NCBI RefSeq assembly: GCF_021341665.1
Contig: NZ_JAJTTH010000007.1
Location: forward strand, 1-64,000
Direction of reading: 5' to 3'
Length of the DNA stretch: 64,000 nucleotides
Origin: Pseudomonas sp. Au-Pse12
GTDB lineage: Bacteria > Pseudomonadota > Gammaproteobacteria > Pseudomonadales > Pseudomonadaceae
Positions 57,556 to 64,000 of this stretch are shown piece after piece; within the stretch, counting starts at the first letter, position 1; every line of letters begins with the position of its first letter. The notes below the pieces were generated by a model. That model had not been told where the DNA came from. It ran no database searches and saw nothing but the letters and a program-made list of their open reading frames with translations. The translations under genes and the position numbers were made by a program.

Positions 57556-58304
57556 TACTGCTGATTTCAGATTTGCATCTGGAAGAGGAACGCCCGGACA
57601 TTACCCGGGCGTTTCTGGATTTACTCGGCGGGCGCGCCCGCGCCGCCGAGGCGCTGTACATCCTCGGGGACTTTTTCGAGGTATGGATCGGCGACGATGC
57701 CATGACCCCCTACCAACTTTCCATTTGCCAGGCACTGCGGGAACTGAGCGACAGCGGTACGAAGGTTTTCCTCATGCACGGCAATCGCGATTTCATGCTT
57801 GGCCAAGCCTTTTGCAAAGCGGCCGGCGCTACTCTGCTCAAGGATCCCAGCGTCGTCGACTTTTACGGCGAACCGGTATTGCTGATGCACGGTGACAGCC
57901 TGTGCACCCGCGACGAGGCCTACATGCGCATGCGCCGCTACCTGCGCAACCCGCTGAGCCTGTGGATTCTGCGCCACCTGCCGCTGGGCACCCGACGCAA
58001 GCTGGCACGCAAACTGCGCAACGAAAGCCGGACTCAGACCCGCATGAAGGCCAACGACATTGTCGACGTGACCCCGGACGAAATACCGCGGGTCATGCGC
58101 GAACATGGGGTCGGCACCCTGGTTCACGGCCACACTCACCGCCCGGCGATTCACAAGTTGCAGATTGGCGAGCAAGCCGCCAAGCGCATTGTGCTGGGCG
58201 ACTGGGACCGTCAGGGATGGGCGTTACAGGTGGACGAGCAGGGTTTCCAACTGGCTGCGTTCGATTTCGTACCCGCGCAGTTGGCATTGCCCGGCTCGCC
58301 TTGA
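57552..58304 (+). CDS. lpxH: UDP-2,3-diacylglucosamine pyrophosphatase LpxH
   Basis: A 250-residue calcineurin-like metallophosphatase that makes lipid X in lipid A synthesis. Metal-binding motifs in order: SDLHLEEE, GDFFEVWIGDD, HGNRDFM, a His in MHGD, and HGHTHRPAIH. The start is GTG 57552 (GTGA overlap with the ppiB stop); MILLISDLHL begins directly there and no ATG is available. Confidence 0.95.
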   Translation: MILLISDLHLEEERPDITRAFLDLLGGRARAAEALYILGDFFEVWIGDDAMTPYQLSICQALRELSDSGTKVFLMHGNRDFMLGQAFCKAAGATLLKDPSVVDFYGEPVLLMHGDSLCTRDEAYMRMRRYLRNPLSLWILRHLPLGTRRKLARKLRNESRTQTRMKANDIVDVTPDEIPRVMREHGVGTLVHGHTHRPAIHKLQIGEQAAKRIVLGDWDRQGWALQVDEQGFQLAAFDFVPAQLALPGSP

Positions 58305-58380
58305 GCTTCGCGTCTTGCGCCGGCAAGCCAGCCCCTACAGGGAATCGGTGGTCGTAGGGGCTGGTTTGTCGGCAAAGGGC
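58305..58380. repeat. Inverted pair of REP elements
   Basis: TCTTGCGCCGGCAAGCCAGC-CCCTACA and the opposed CGTAGGGGCTGGTTTGTCGGCAA, about 12 bases apart, between the 3' ends of lpxH and emrB (convergent). Same family as the pairs at 10781 and 28847. Confidence 0.8.
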
Positions 58381-58381
58381 A

Positions 58382-59911
58382 TCAATGCCCTGCCGAAGCC
58401 GGCCCGGCCTTGGCGGCAAAGGGAGGCTTGGCCAGCCACACCAGCAGAATCAGGCCCATGAACCCCCAGCCCAGCAGGGTGAAATAGTCCACGGTCGAAA
58501 GCATGTACGCCTGGCTGGTCAGAACTTGATCCAGTTGTGCGTAAGCCTTGCTACCCGCACCGCCAAGATTATTCAGCGCATCACGGGTGACCGGATCGAA
58601 GATGCTCATGCTCTCGCTCATGTAGGCATGGTGCTGATCGGCCCGGCGGATCCAGATCCAGGTCGTCAGCGACGCCGCAAAACTGCCCCCCAGGGTCCGC
58701 AGGAAGGTCGCCAGGCCAGCGCCGTCGGCGATCTGGTGCGGCGGCAGATCGGACATCAGGATGCTCAGGGTCGGCATGAAGAACAGGGCCACACCAATTC
58801 CCATGAACAACTGCACCAGGGCGATGTGCTGGAAGTCCACCTCATTGGTGAAACCGGCACGCATGAAGCAGCTCAGGCCAATGGCCAGGAACGCCAGCCC
58901 GGCCAGCAGGCGCAGGTCGAACTTGTGCGCGTACTTGCCGACAAAGGGTGACATCAGCACCGGCAGGATGCCGATCGGCGCCACTGCCAGGCCGGCCCAG
59001 GTGGCGGTATAGCCCATCTGCGTCTGCAACCATTGCGGCAGGATCAGGTTGATCCCGAAGAACCCGGCATAACCGCCCACCAGCACAATGGTGCCGATGC
59101 GGAAGTTGCGATGGGCGAACAGCCGCAAGTTGACCACCGGGTGCCGGTCGGTCATCTCCCAGATCACGAACACCGCCAGGGCAATCACCGAGATCAGCGT
59201 GCCAAGGATGATGAAATTGGACTCGAACCAGTCCAGGTCGTTGCCCTTGTCGAGGACGATCTGCAAGGCACCGACCCCGACGATCAGGCTCAACAAACCG
59301 ATGTAGTCCATCGGCTGGCGGCTGGTGACCACCGGCCGTGCCTTCAATTGCTGCTGCACCACCCAGGCAGCAAACAGACCAATCGGCACGTTGATGAAGA
59401 AGATCCACGGCCAGCTGTAGCTGTCGGTGATCCAGCCACCGAGGATCGGCCCGGCAATCGGCGCCACCACCGTGACCATCGCCAGCAACGCCAGGGCCAT
59501 GCCCCTCTTCGCCGGCGGGTAGACCGCAATCAGCAAGGTCTGGGTCATCGGATACAGCGGGCCCGCCACCACCCCTTGCAGCACCCGAAAGCCAACGAGC
59601 TCGGGCATCGAGGTGGAAATACCGCAGAGAAACGAGGCCAGCACGAACAGCAGGGTGGCCCAGATAAACAGCTTCACTTCGCCGAAACGCCGGCTCAGCC
59701 AGCCAGTCAGCGGCAAGGCAATGGCGTTGCTCACGGCAAACGAGGTAATGACCCAGGTGCCCTGCTCCGAACTCACCCCGAGGTTGCCGGAAATGGTCGG
59801 CAGCGCCACGTTGGCAATGGTGGTGTCGAGCACCTGCATGAAGGTCGCCAGGGACAGGCCGATGGTGCTGAGCAGCAGGCTGGGAGGCGTGAAAGACGCG
59901 TTATTGCTCAT
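58382..59911 (-). CDS. emrB: MFS multidrug transporter, DHA2 (EmrB) family
   Basis: A 509-residue inner-membrane drug:H+ antiporter with 14 helices. MQVLDTTIANVALPTISGNLG (in parts) is motif D1 of DHA2, GWLSRRFGEVKLFIW motif A, and GPILGGWITDSYSWPWIFFINVPIG (in parts) motif C. It works with the EmrA-type adaptor encoded upstream and the outer-membrane factor. AAAGGA lies 8 bases before the start. A hairpin lies in the 68-bp gap to emrA. Substrates are not predictable. Confidence 0.95.
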   Translation of the reverse strand: MSNNASFTPPSLLLSTIGLSLATFMQVLDTTIANVALPTISGNLGVSSEQGTWVITSFAVSNAIALPLTGWLSRRFGEVKLFIWATLLFVLASFLCGISTSMPELVGFRVLQGVVAGPLYPMTQTLLIAVYPPAKRGMALALLAMVTVVAPIAGPILGGWITDSYSWPWIFFINVPIGLFAAWVVQQQLKARPVVTSRQPMDYIGLLSLIVGVGALQIVLDKGNDLDWFESNFIILGTLISVIALAVFVIWEMTDRHPVVNLRLFAHRNFRIGTIVLVGGYAGFFGINLILPQWLQTQMGYTATWAGLAVAPIGILPVLMSPFVGKYAHKFDLRLLAGLAFLAIGLSCFMRAGFTNEVDFQHIALVQLFMGIGVALFFMPTLSILMSDLPPHQIADGAGLATFLRTLGGSFAASLTTWIWIRRADQHHAYMSESMSIFDPVTRDALNNLGGAGSKAYAQLDQVLTSQAYMLSTVDYFTLLGWGFMGLILLVWLAKPPFAAKAGPASAGH

Positions 59912-59938
59912 CGCAAATCCTTTGGAACTAGGCTGGCA

Positions 59939-59963
59939 CCGCGGCCTCTAGCAGAGGCCGCGG
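59939..59963 (-). other. GC-rich hairpin between emrA and emrB
   Basis: CCGCGGCCTCT and AGAGGCCGCGG form a perfect 11-bp stem with a 3-base loop. There is no T-tract, so it is likely an intercistronic mRNA element rather than a full terminator. Confidence 0.7.
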
Positions 59964-59979
59964 TTGACGGATTGGCGAA

Positions 59980-61179
59980 TCAGCGCTGGGCGGTCTTGCC
60001 GATGGCAGCGCTGTTGTCGTGGATCAGGCGAGCGATCAGGGTATCGGCTTCACCCAACTGACGGTCGTAGACGTTGGTGCTGAAGGAAGCCTTCTGCGCG
60101 GGCTGCTGGGCCAGCACCGGGCCGCTCTGGTCCCGCAGGTTGACGTTGACCACCGTTGACAGACCGACCCGCAGCGGGTGCTTGGCCAGCTCTTCGGCAT
60201 TGACGTGGATGCGCACCGGCACCCGCTGCACGATCTTGATCCAGTTGCCGGTGGCGTTCTGCGCCGGCAGCAGGGCAAAGGCGCTGCCGGTGCCTGCACC
60301 GAGGCTGTCAACGGTGCCACTGTATTTCACGTCGCTGCCGTAGATGTCCGCCTCAATGTCCACCGGCTGGCCGATGCGCATGTCCCGCAGCTGGGTTTCC
60401 TTGAAGTTGGCGTCGATCCACAACTGATCCAGCGGGATCACCGCCATCAACGCCGTACCCGGCTGAACCCGCTGGCCCAACTGCACGGTGCGCTTGGCCA
60501 CATAACCGGTGACCGGCGCAATCAGGGTGCTGCGGGCATTGGTCAGGTAGGCCTGACGCAATTGCGCGGCGGCGGCCTGCACGTCCGGGTGGTTGGAAAC
60601 CACTGTGTCGTCCACCAGGGCATTGGTGGTGTTGAGCTGTTGCTGGGCATTGGCCAGAGCATTCTGCGCCGAGGTCAGGTCATCCCGGGCGTGGGACAGT
60701 TCTTCCTGGGAAATCGCCCCGCTGGCGGCCAGATTCTTGCGGCGGCTGAAGTTCTCCTGGGCTTTCTGCACCGCGGCCTTCTGCGCCGCCACCTGGGCAC
60801 GCATGCCATCGACGTTGCTGTACAGGCCGCGCACCTGACGCACAGTCCGGGCCAGATTGGCCTCGGCGCTCTGCAGGCCGACCTGGGCATCGTTGGGGTC
60901 GAAATTGACCAGTACCTGGCCTTCATGCACCAGGTCGCCATCATCGGCGCCGATGCTGACGACAGTGCCGGTGACCAGCGGGGTGATCTCCACCACGTTG
61001 CCGTTCACATAGGCGTCATCGGTGTTTTCATTCCAGCGCCCGTACAGTTCATGCCAGGCGAACACGCCCAGGCCGCCGAGTACGACGATGGCCGCCAGTC
61101 CCAGCAGCATGACTTTGCGCTTGCGGGAGTTGCTGGCGTCCTGGGTGTTTTCAGTTGCTTGAGTGTCGGCAGTAGCCAT
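59980..61179 (-). CDS. emrA: HlyD-family membrane fusion protein (EmrA type)
   Basis: A 399-residue periplasmic adaptor anchored by one N-terminal helix (about residues 25-45, LLGLAAIVVLGGLGVFAW). It then has the lipoyl half-motifs (VVEITPLVTGTVVSIGADDGDLVHEGQVLVNFDP in parts), a coiled-coil hairpin (about 90-200) and a barrel domain. EmrA adaptors link an EmrB pump to an outer-membrane factor. It lies 15 bp after the OMF gene. Confidence 0.94.
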   Translation of the reverse strand: MATADTQATENTQDASNSRKRKVMLLGLAAIVVLGGLGVFAWHELYGRWNENTDDAYVNGNVVEITPLVTGTVVSIGADDGDLVHEGQVLVNFDPNDAQVGLQSAEANLARTVRQVRGLYSNVDGMRAQVAAQKAAVQKAQENFSRRKNLAASGAISQEELSHARDDLTSAQNALANAQQQLNTTNALVDDTVVSNHPDVQAAAAQLRQAYLTNARSTLIAPVTGYVAKRTVQLGQRVQPGTALMAVIPLDQLWIDANFKETQLRDMRIGQPVDIEADIYGSDVKYSGTVDSLGAGTGSAFALLPAQNATGNWIKIVQRVPVRIHVNAEELAKHPLRVGLSTVVNVNLRDQSGPVLAQQPAQKASFSTNVYDRQLGEADTLIARLIHDNSAAIGKTAQR

Positions 61180-61194
61180 GACAAATACCTCGAA

Positions 61195-62664
61195 TTATTT
61201 GGTCTGCGGGGCGGAGGTCGGGCTGGCGGAGGCCAGGTTCTGGGCGTTGAAGCCGCCCCCCAGTGCCTGCATCAGTTGGATCGACAGGTCGATCTGCTGG
61301 GCATTCAGCGTGGCCAGCTGGCGCTGGGCCTGCAGCAGTTGCTGCTCGATGCTCAGCACATCCAGGTAGTTGCCGATGCCGGAGCCGTAGCGCTGCATCA
61401 CGGTGTTGTAGGAGTCCTGGGCAATGTCGGTGGCATGCTGCTGGGCCGCGATCTGCCGGCCGATATCGCGCAGCTGGGAAATGCTGTCGGCGACATCGCC
61501 CAGGGCCGTGACCAGGGTCTTGTTGTACTGCGCCACCGCCAGGTCGTAGTCGGCGTCCCGGGCATCCAGGCTGGCGCGCAGACGGCCGCCGTCGAAAATC
61601 GGCAGCGAAACGGTCGGGGCGATGCTGAAGAAGCGGCTGGCGGAACCGAACATCGCGTCCCCCAGCAACGACTCGGCGCCGGCGCTGGCGCTCAGGTTGA
61701 GGTTGGGATAGAAGCGGGTCTTGCTGGCGTCGATGTTCTTGCTCGCCGCCTCCACCCGCCAGCGGGCCGCCACCAGGTCGGGGCGCCGCCCCAGCAGCTC
61801 GGCGGGCAAGATCGAAGGCAGCGCCACGGCGCTGGCTTGCAGCACCTTGGGCCGGCTGATGTCGTCGGCGCGGTCCGGGCCTTTGCCGAGCAATACCGCG
61901 AGGGCGATCTTGGCGCTCTGCAACTGCTTCTCGGCGTCGATCAGGCTGGCCTGGGAGCTGGCTTCGAGGCTTTCGGTCTGTTGGTACTGGTACTGGCTGT
62001 CGATCCCGGCGCCCAGGCGGCGCTGGCTCAGGTCGAGCATCTGCCGGGTGCGCTTGAGGTCCTCGTCGGCCAGGTCATGCACGATGTGGGCGCGGCCCAG
62101 GTCGCTGTAGGCCCGGGCGACATCGGCGGCCAGGGTCAGGCTGGCGGCCTGGCGGTCGATTTCTGCCGCTCGGGCCTGGCCCAGTGCGGCTTCCCAGGCG
62201 GCACGCTGGCCTCCCCAGAGATCGAAGTTGTAATTGAAGCTGGCGCCGATGTTGCGCACCGTGGAATAAGCACCGCCCTGCCCTAACGGGTCCTGATCAC
62301 GGGCCAGGCGCGAACGGCTGATCCCGGCACTGGCGTCCAGGGTCGGCATCCGCTCGGCATCCGCCGCATAAGCCGCGGCGCTGGCCTGATGGGCTCGAGC
62401 GCTGGCGATCTGCATGTCCGGGCTGTCACGCAGGGCTTCCTGGATCAGGCCGTCCAGCTGGCTGTCGCCAAGGCTTCGCCACCAATCACTTTGCGGCCAG
62501 GCCGCCGGCGAAAGCCTCACGCCATTGAGGGATTGCCCGGCCTTGAGGCTTTTCGCCTCAAGGCTGACGCCGGAGGTCACAAGGCCGCTGTAGTTGGCAC
62601 AACCGGCCAGGCTCATGGCCAGCAGCACCAGGCTGACGCGCATACGCAAGGGTTTACTGCTCAT
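61195..62664 (-). CDS. Outer-membrane efflux lipoprotein, NodT/OMF family
   Basis: A 489-residue TolC-like outer-membrane factor. A lipoprotein signal ends in the lipobox LAGC (residues 19-22). The duplicated OEP repeats contain SDWWRSLGDSQLDGLIQEAL, the coiled-coil segments and LGRRPDLVAARWRVEAASKN in the second half. It overlaps marR by four bases and would give the exit duct of the EmrAB pump. Confidence 0.94.
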   Translation of the reverse strand: MSSKPLRMRVSLVLLAMSLAGCANYSGLVTSGVSLEAKSLKAGQSLNGVRLSPAAWPQSDWWRSLGDSQLDGLIQEALRDSPDMQIASARAHQASAAAYAADAERMPTLDASAGISRSRLARDQDPLGQGGAYSTVRNIGASFNYNFDLWGGQRAAWEAALGQARAAEIDRQAASLTLAADVARAYSDLGRAHIVHDLADEDLKRTRQMLDLSQRRLGAGIDSQYQYQQTESLEASSQASLIDAEKQLQSAKIALAVLLGKGPDRADDISRPKVLQASAVALPSILPAELLGRRPDLVAARWRVEAASKNIDASKTRFYPNLNLSASAGAESLLGDAMFGSASRFFSIAPTVSLPIFDGGRLRASLDARDADYDLAVAQYNKTLVTALGDVADSISQLRDIGRQIAAQQHATDIAQDSYNTVMQRYGSGIGNYLDVLSIEQQLLQAQRQLATLNAQQIDLSIQLMQALGGGFNAQNLASASPTSAPQTK

Positions 62665-63134
62665 TTATCACCTACCCGCAGGACGGTGATCGGGTCACCG
62701 GCTGCCAGCAAAATTTTCTTGAGGATCTGTTCCAGGGTCCGCAGTTCCTGCGGGGTAATGGCACCGGCCAGTTCGTTCATCGCGTCGGCGCCGATCTGCG
62801 GCAGCCGATCGGCGAGCTTTTGCCCCTCCTCCGTGAGCACCAGCTGCACCTGGCGCCGGTCACCTTCGGAACGCCGGCGGGCAAGGAAATCCTTCTGTTC
62901 CAGGCGATCGAGCATGCGTGTCATCGAACCGCTGTCCAGGGACAGGTGGCGGCACAGCTCGGCCGGAGTGTCGACGCCGAACTGGGCCATGATGATCAGC
63001 ACCTTGAACTGCGCGGCGGTGATGCCATGGGGTTCCATGTGGGTGTCGATGATCCGGTCCTTGAGCAAGGCCGCTCGCCCCAACAACAGTCCAAGGTGGC
63101 AATTGTGAAAATCGTCCGGGTGGAAATGCTTCAT
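62661..63134 (-). CDS. MarR-family transcriptional regulator of the efflux operon
   Basis: A 157-residue winged-helix regulator. HGITAAQFKVLIIMAQFGVDTPAELCRHLSLDSGSMTRMLDRLEQKDFLARRRSEGDRRQVQLVLTEEG (in parts) is the MarR DNA-binding core with the wing. First gene of the marR-OMF-emrA-emrB operon; its start lies just downstream of two identical palindromes. It is expected to repress the operon until a ligand releases it (EmrR-like; inference). Confidence 0.92.
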   Translation of the reverse strand: MKHFHPDDFHNCHLGLLLGRAALLKDRIIDTHMEPHGITAAQFKVLIIMAQFGVDTPAELCRHLSLDSGSMTRMLDRLEQKDFLARRRSEGDRRQVQLVLTEEGQKLADRLPQIGADAMNELAGAITPQELRTLEQILKKILLAAGDPITVLRVGDK

Positions 63135-63149
63135 CTGAGCACCAATTAG

Positions 63150-63194
63150 CTGCCTAGGCAGAGAGTGTGTGTCGAGATGTTACTGCCTAGGCAG
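63150..63194. promoter_or_regulatory. Tandem MarR operators
   Basis: CTGCCTAGGCAG occurs twice, at 63150-63161 and 63183-63194, both perfect 12-bp palindromes. Their centres are 33 bp apart, and the nearer one ends 16 bp before the marR start. The identity and position make them the likely operators of the MarR protein. Confidence 0.8.
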
Positions 63195-63306
63195 CCAATG
63201 TCAACGCAATAATTAGCACGCTCTCTACTTGCTTGATAAACGGTGCAGCGCGACCGCCCGAGAGCCGCTGTCGAGCTGGGTTGCGCAAGAGATGGGGAAG
63301 ATGCAC

Positions 63307-63324
63307 GGGGGCCGGGCGGCCCCC
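63307..63324 (-). terminator. Hairpin after tamB
   Basis: GGGGGCC-GGGC-GGCCCCC hairpin (7-bp stem) beginning 12 bases past the tamB stop on the minus strand; no clear T-tract, so its role as a terminator is tentative. Confidence 0.4.
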
Positions 63325-63335
63325 GCAGGTGGGAC

Positions 63336-64000
63336 TCAGAAGTCGCGCTTGTAGAAGATATCCAGGGAGCTGGCAAAGCCGCTGGCCGCTTCCAGGTAGA
63401 CCTTCTTGCTCAGCTTGTAGCGCAAGGCGATGGTGCTGGCCGGCTCAAAGACCCCGACGCCGTAGCGCAGGCTGAGCTTCTCGGAGATCGCGCCACTGGC
63501 CACCACGCTGGTGTTGTTGCCACTGCCCTGGGTATCGAGCTGGAAGTCCTGGATCCCCAGGTTCTTGGCGATGCCTCCGGTCAGCTCCGAGCTGCCCATC
63601 AGCCCCAACCCGAGAGCCGCCTGGGCCAGCATGTTGTTGTCTTCACCCGTGGAGCTCAGTGGCCGCCCCAGCACCAGATAGGACAACGCCTGCTCCTGGC
63701 TCATGGCCGGCTCGGAGAATATCTGCGTCGCCGGTTGCTCGGCGCTGCCGCTCAGGCGGATACCAGCGATCACATCATCGGTCTGGCGCACCGCCTCGAT
63801 ATCCAGGTACGGCTGGTCGATAGGCCCGGCAAACAGCAGGCGCGCCCGGCGCACGGTCAGGCGCTGGCCGTAGGCCCGGTAGCGACCGTCGTTGAGCCAC
63901 AGCTCGCCGCGGGTATCCATGTTGTCGCCGATGTGCACATGGCCCTGCAGATTGGCGGTGAGGCCGAACCCGGCAAACGCAAGCTTGTCCCGGCCAACCT
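63336..64000 (-). CDS. tamB: TamB, translocation and assembly module, C-terminal part (partial)
   Basis: Partial gene: the frame is open to the window edge, so the start lies outside. The 221 codons seen include the conserved C-terminal DUF490 domain: RGELWLNDGRYRAYGQRL, ARLLFAGPIDQPYLDIEAVR, ATQIFSEPAMSQEQALSYLVLGRPL (in parts), then SLRYGVGVFEPASTIALRYKLSKKVYLE and a terminal SSLDIFYKRDF. TamB spans the periplasm and with TamA in the outer membrane supports envelope assembly and lipid transport. A tamA gene would be expected outside the window. Confidence 0.93.
   Translation of the reverse strand, partial: VGRDKLAFAGFGLTANLQGHVHIGDNMDTRGELWLNDGRYRAYGQRLTVRRARLLFAGPIDQPYLDIEAVRQTDDVIAGIRLSGSAEQPATQIFSEPAMSQEQALSYLVLGRPLSSTGEDNNMLAQAALGLGLMGSSELTGGIAKNLGIQDFQLDTQGSGNNTSVVASGAISEKLSLRYGVGVFEPASTIALRYKLSKKVYLEAASGFASSLDIFYKRDF

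Overview
The window is chromosomal DNA from a fluorescent Pseudomonas (P. fluorescens species complex, for example a P. protegens or P. chlororaphis relative). The evidence is high GC, a catBCA/catR block with a XylS-type BenR, a fused NuoCD, a monomeric NADP-isocitrate dehydrogenase beside a dimeric one, and the Pseudomonas order tusDCBE, cysG-serS-crcB-rarA-lolA-ftsK, trxB-aat-bpt-infA, clpA-clpS-cspD-icd/idh. Species cannot be fixed from sequence alone. No rRNA, tRNA, CRISPR array, insertion sequence or prophage was seen. Coding density is high and nearly all genes are core.

Layout. 0.1-4.7 kb: catechol branch of the beta-ketoadipate pathway (benR, catA, catC, catB, divergent catR) with a clear CatR operator. 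4.7-7.1 kb: small accessory genes (RDD membrane protein, unknown small protein, DUF1275/YoaK membrane protein, SDR). 7.3-10.8 kb: tusDCBE sulfur relay, ybiB, xi-class glutathione transferase. 10.8-18.4 kb (minus): ftsK, lolA, rarA, crcB, serS, cysG. 18.7-24.7 kb: trxB, then aat, bpt, infA, clpA, clpS, cspD, a block that holds both aminoacyl transferases plus the ClpS/ClpA recognition arm of the N-degron pathway. 24.8-28.8 kb: divergent icd and idh. 29-35.3 kb: nudJ, mnmA, hflD, purB, roxA, a GNAT enzyme, a small secretin-N-like exported protein. 35.8-37.2 kb: aceA. 37.8-52.7 kb: the whole nuoA-N operon (13 genes, CD fused). 53.0-53.6 kb: a RelE/HigB-type toxin-antitoxin pair. 53.7-58.3 kb: cysS and glnS (minus), ppiB and lpxH (plus). 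58.4-63.1 kb: a MarR-controlled tripartite efflux operon (marR, OMF lipoprotein, emrA, emrB). 63.3 kb to the edge: 3' end of tamB.

How it works together. Benzoate-derived catechol is opened and lactonised towards beta-ketoadipate and the TCA cycle. Icd, Idh and AceA all compete for isocitrate, and Nuo re-oxidises NADH. TusBCDE passes sulfur to MnmA for tRNA wobble-uridine 2-thiolation. Aat, Bpt, ClpS and ClpA tag and deliver proteins for ClpP degradation.

No clearly novel multi-gene system is visible. The points most worth a second look are non-coding: a roughly 400-nt structured leader before aceA, a perfect 20-bp palindrome (with a weaker copy) before nuoA, tandem perfect CTGCCTAGGCAG boxes before the MarR/efflux operon, hairpin pairs between nuoF and nuoG, and a palindrome spanning the ribosome binding site of the toxin-antitoxin operon.
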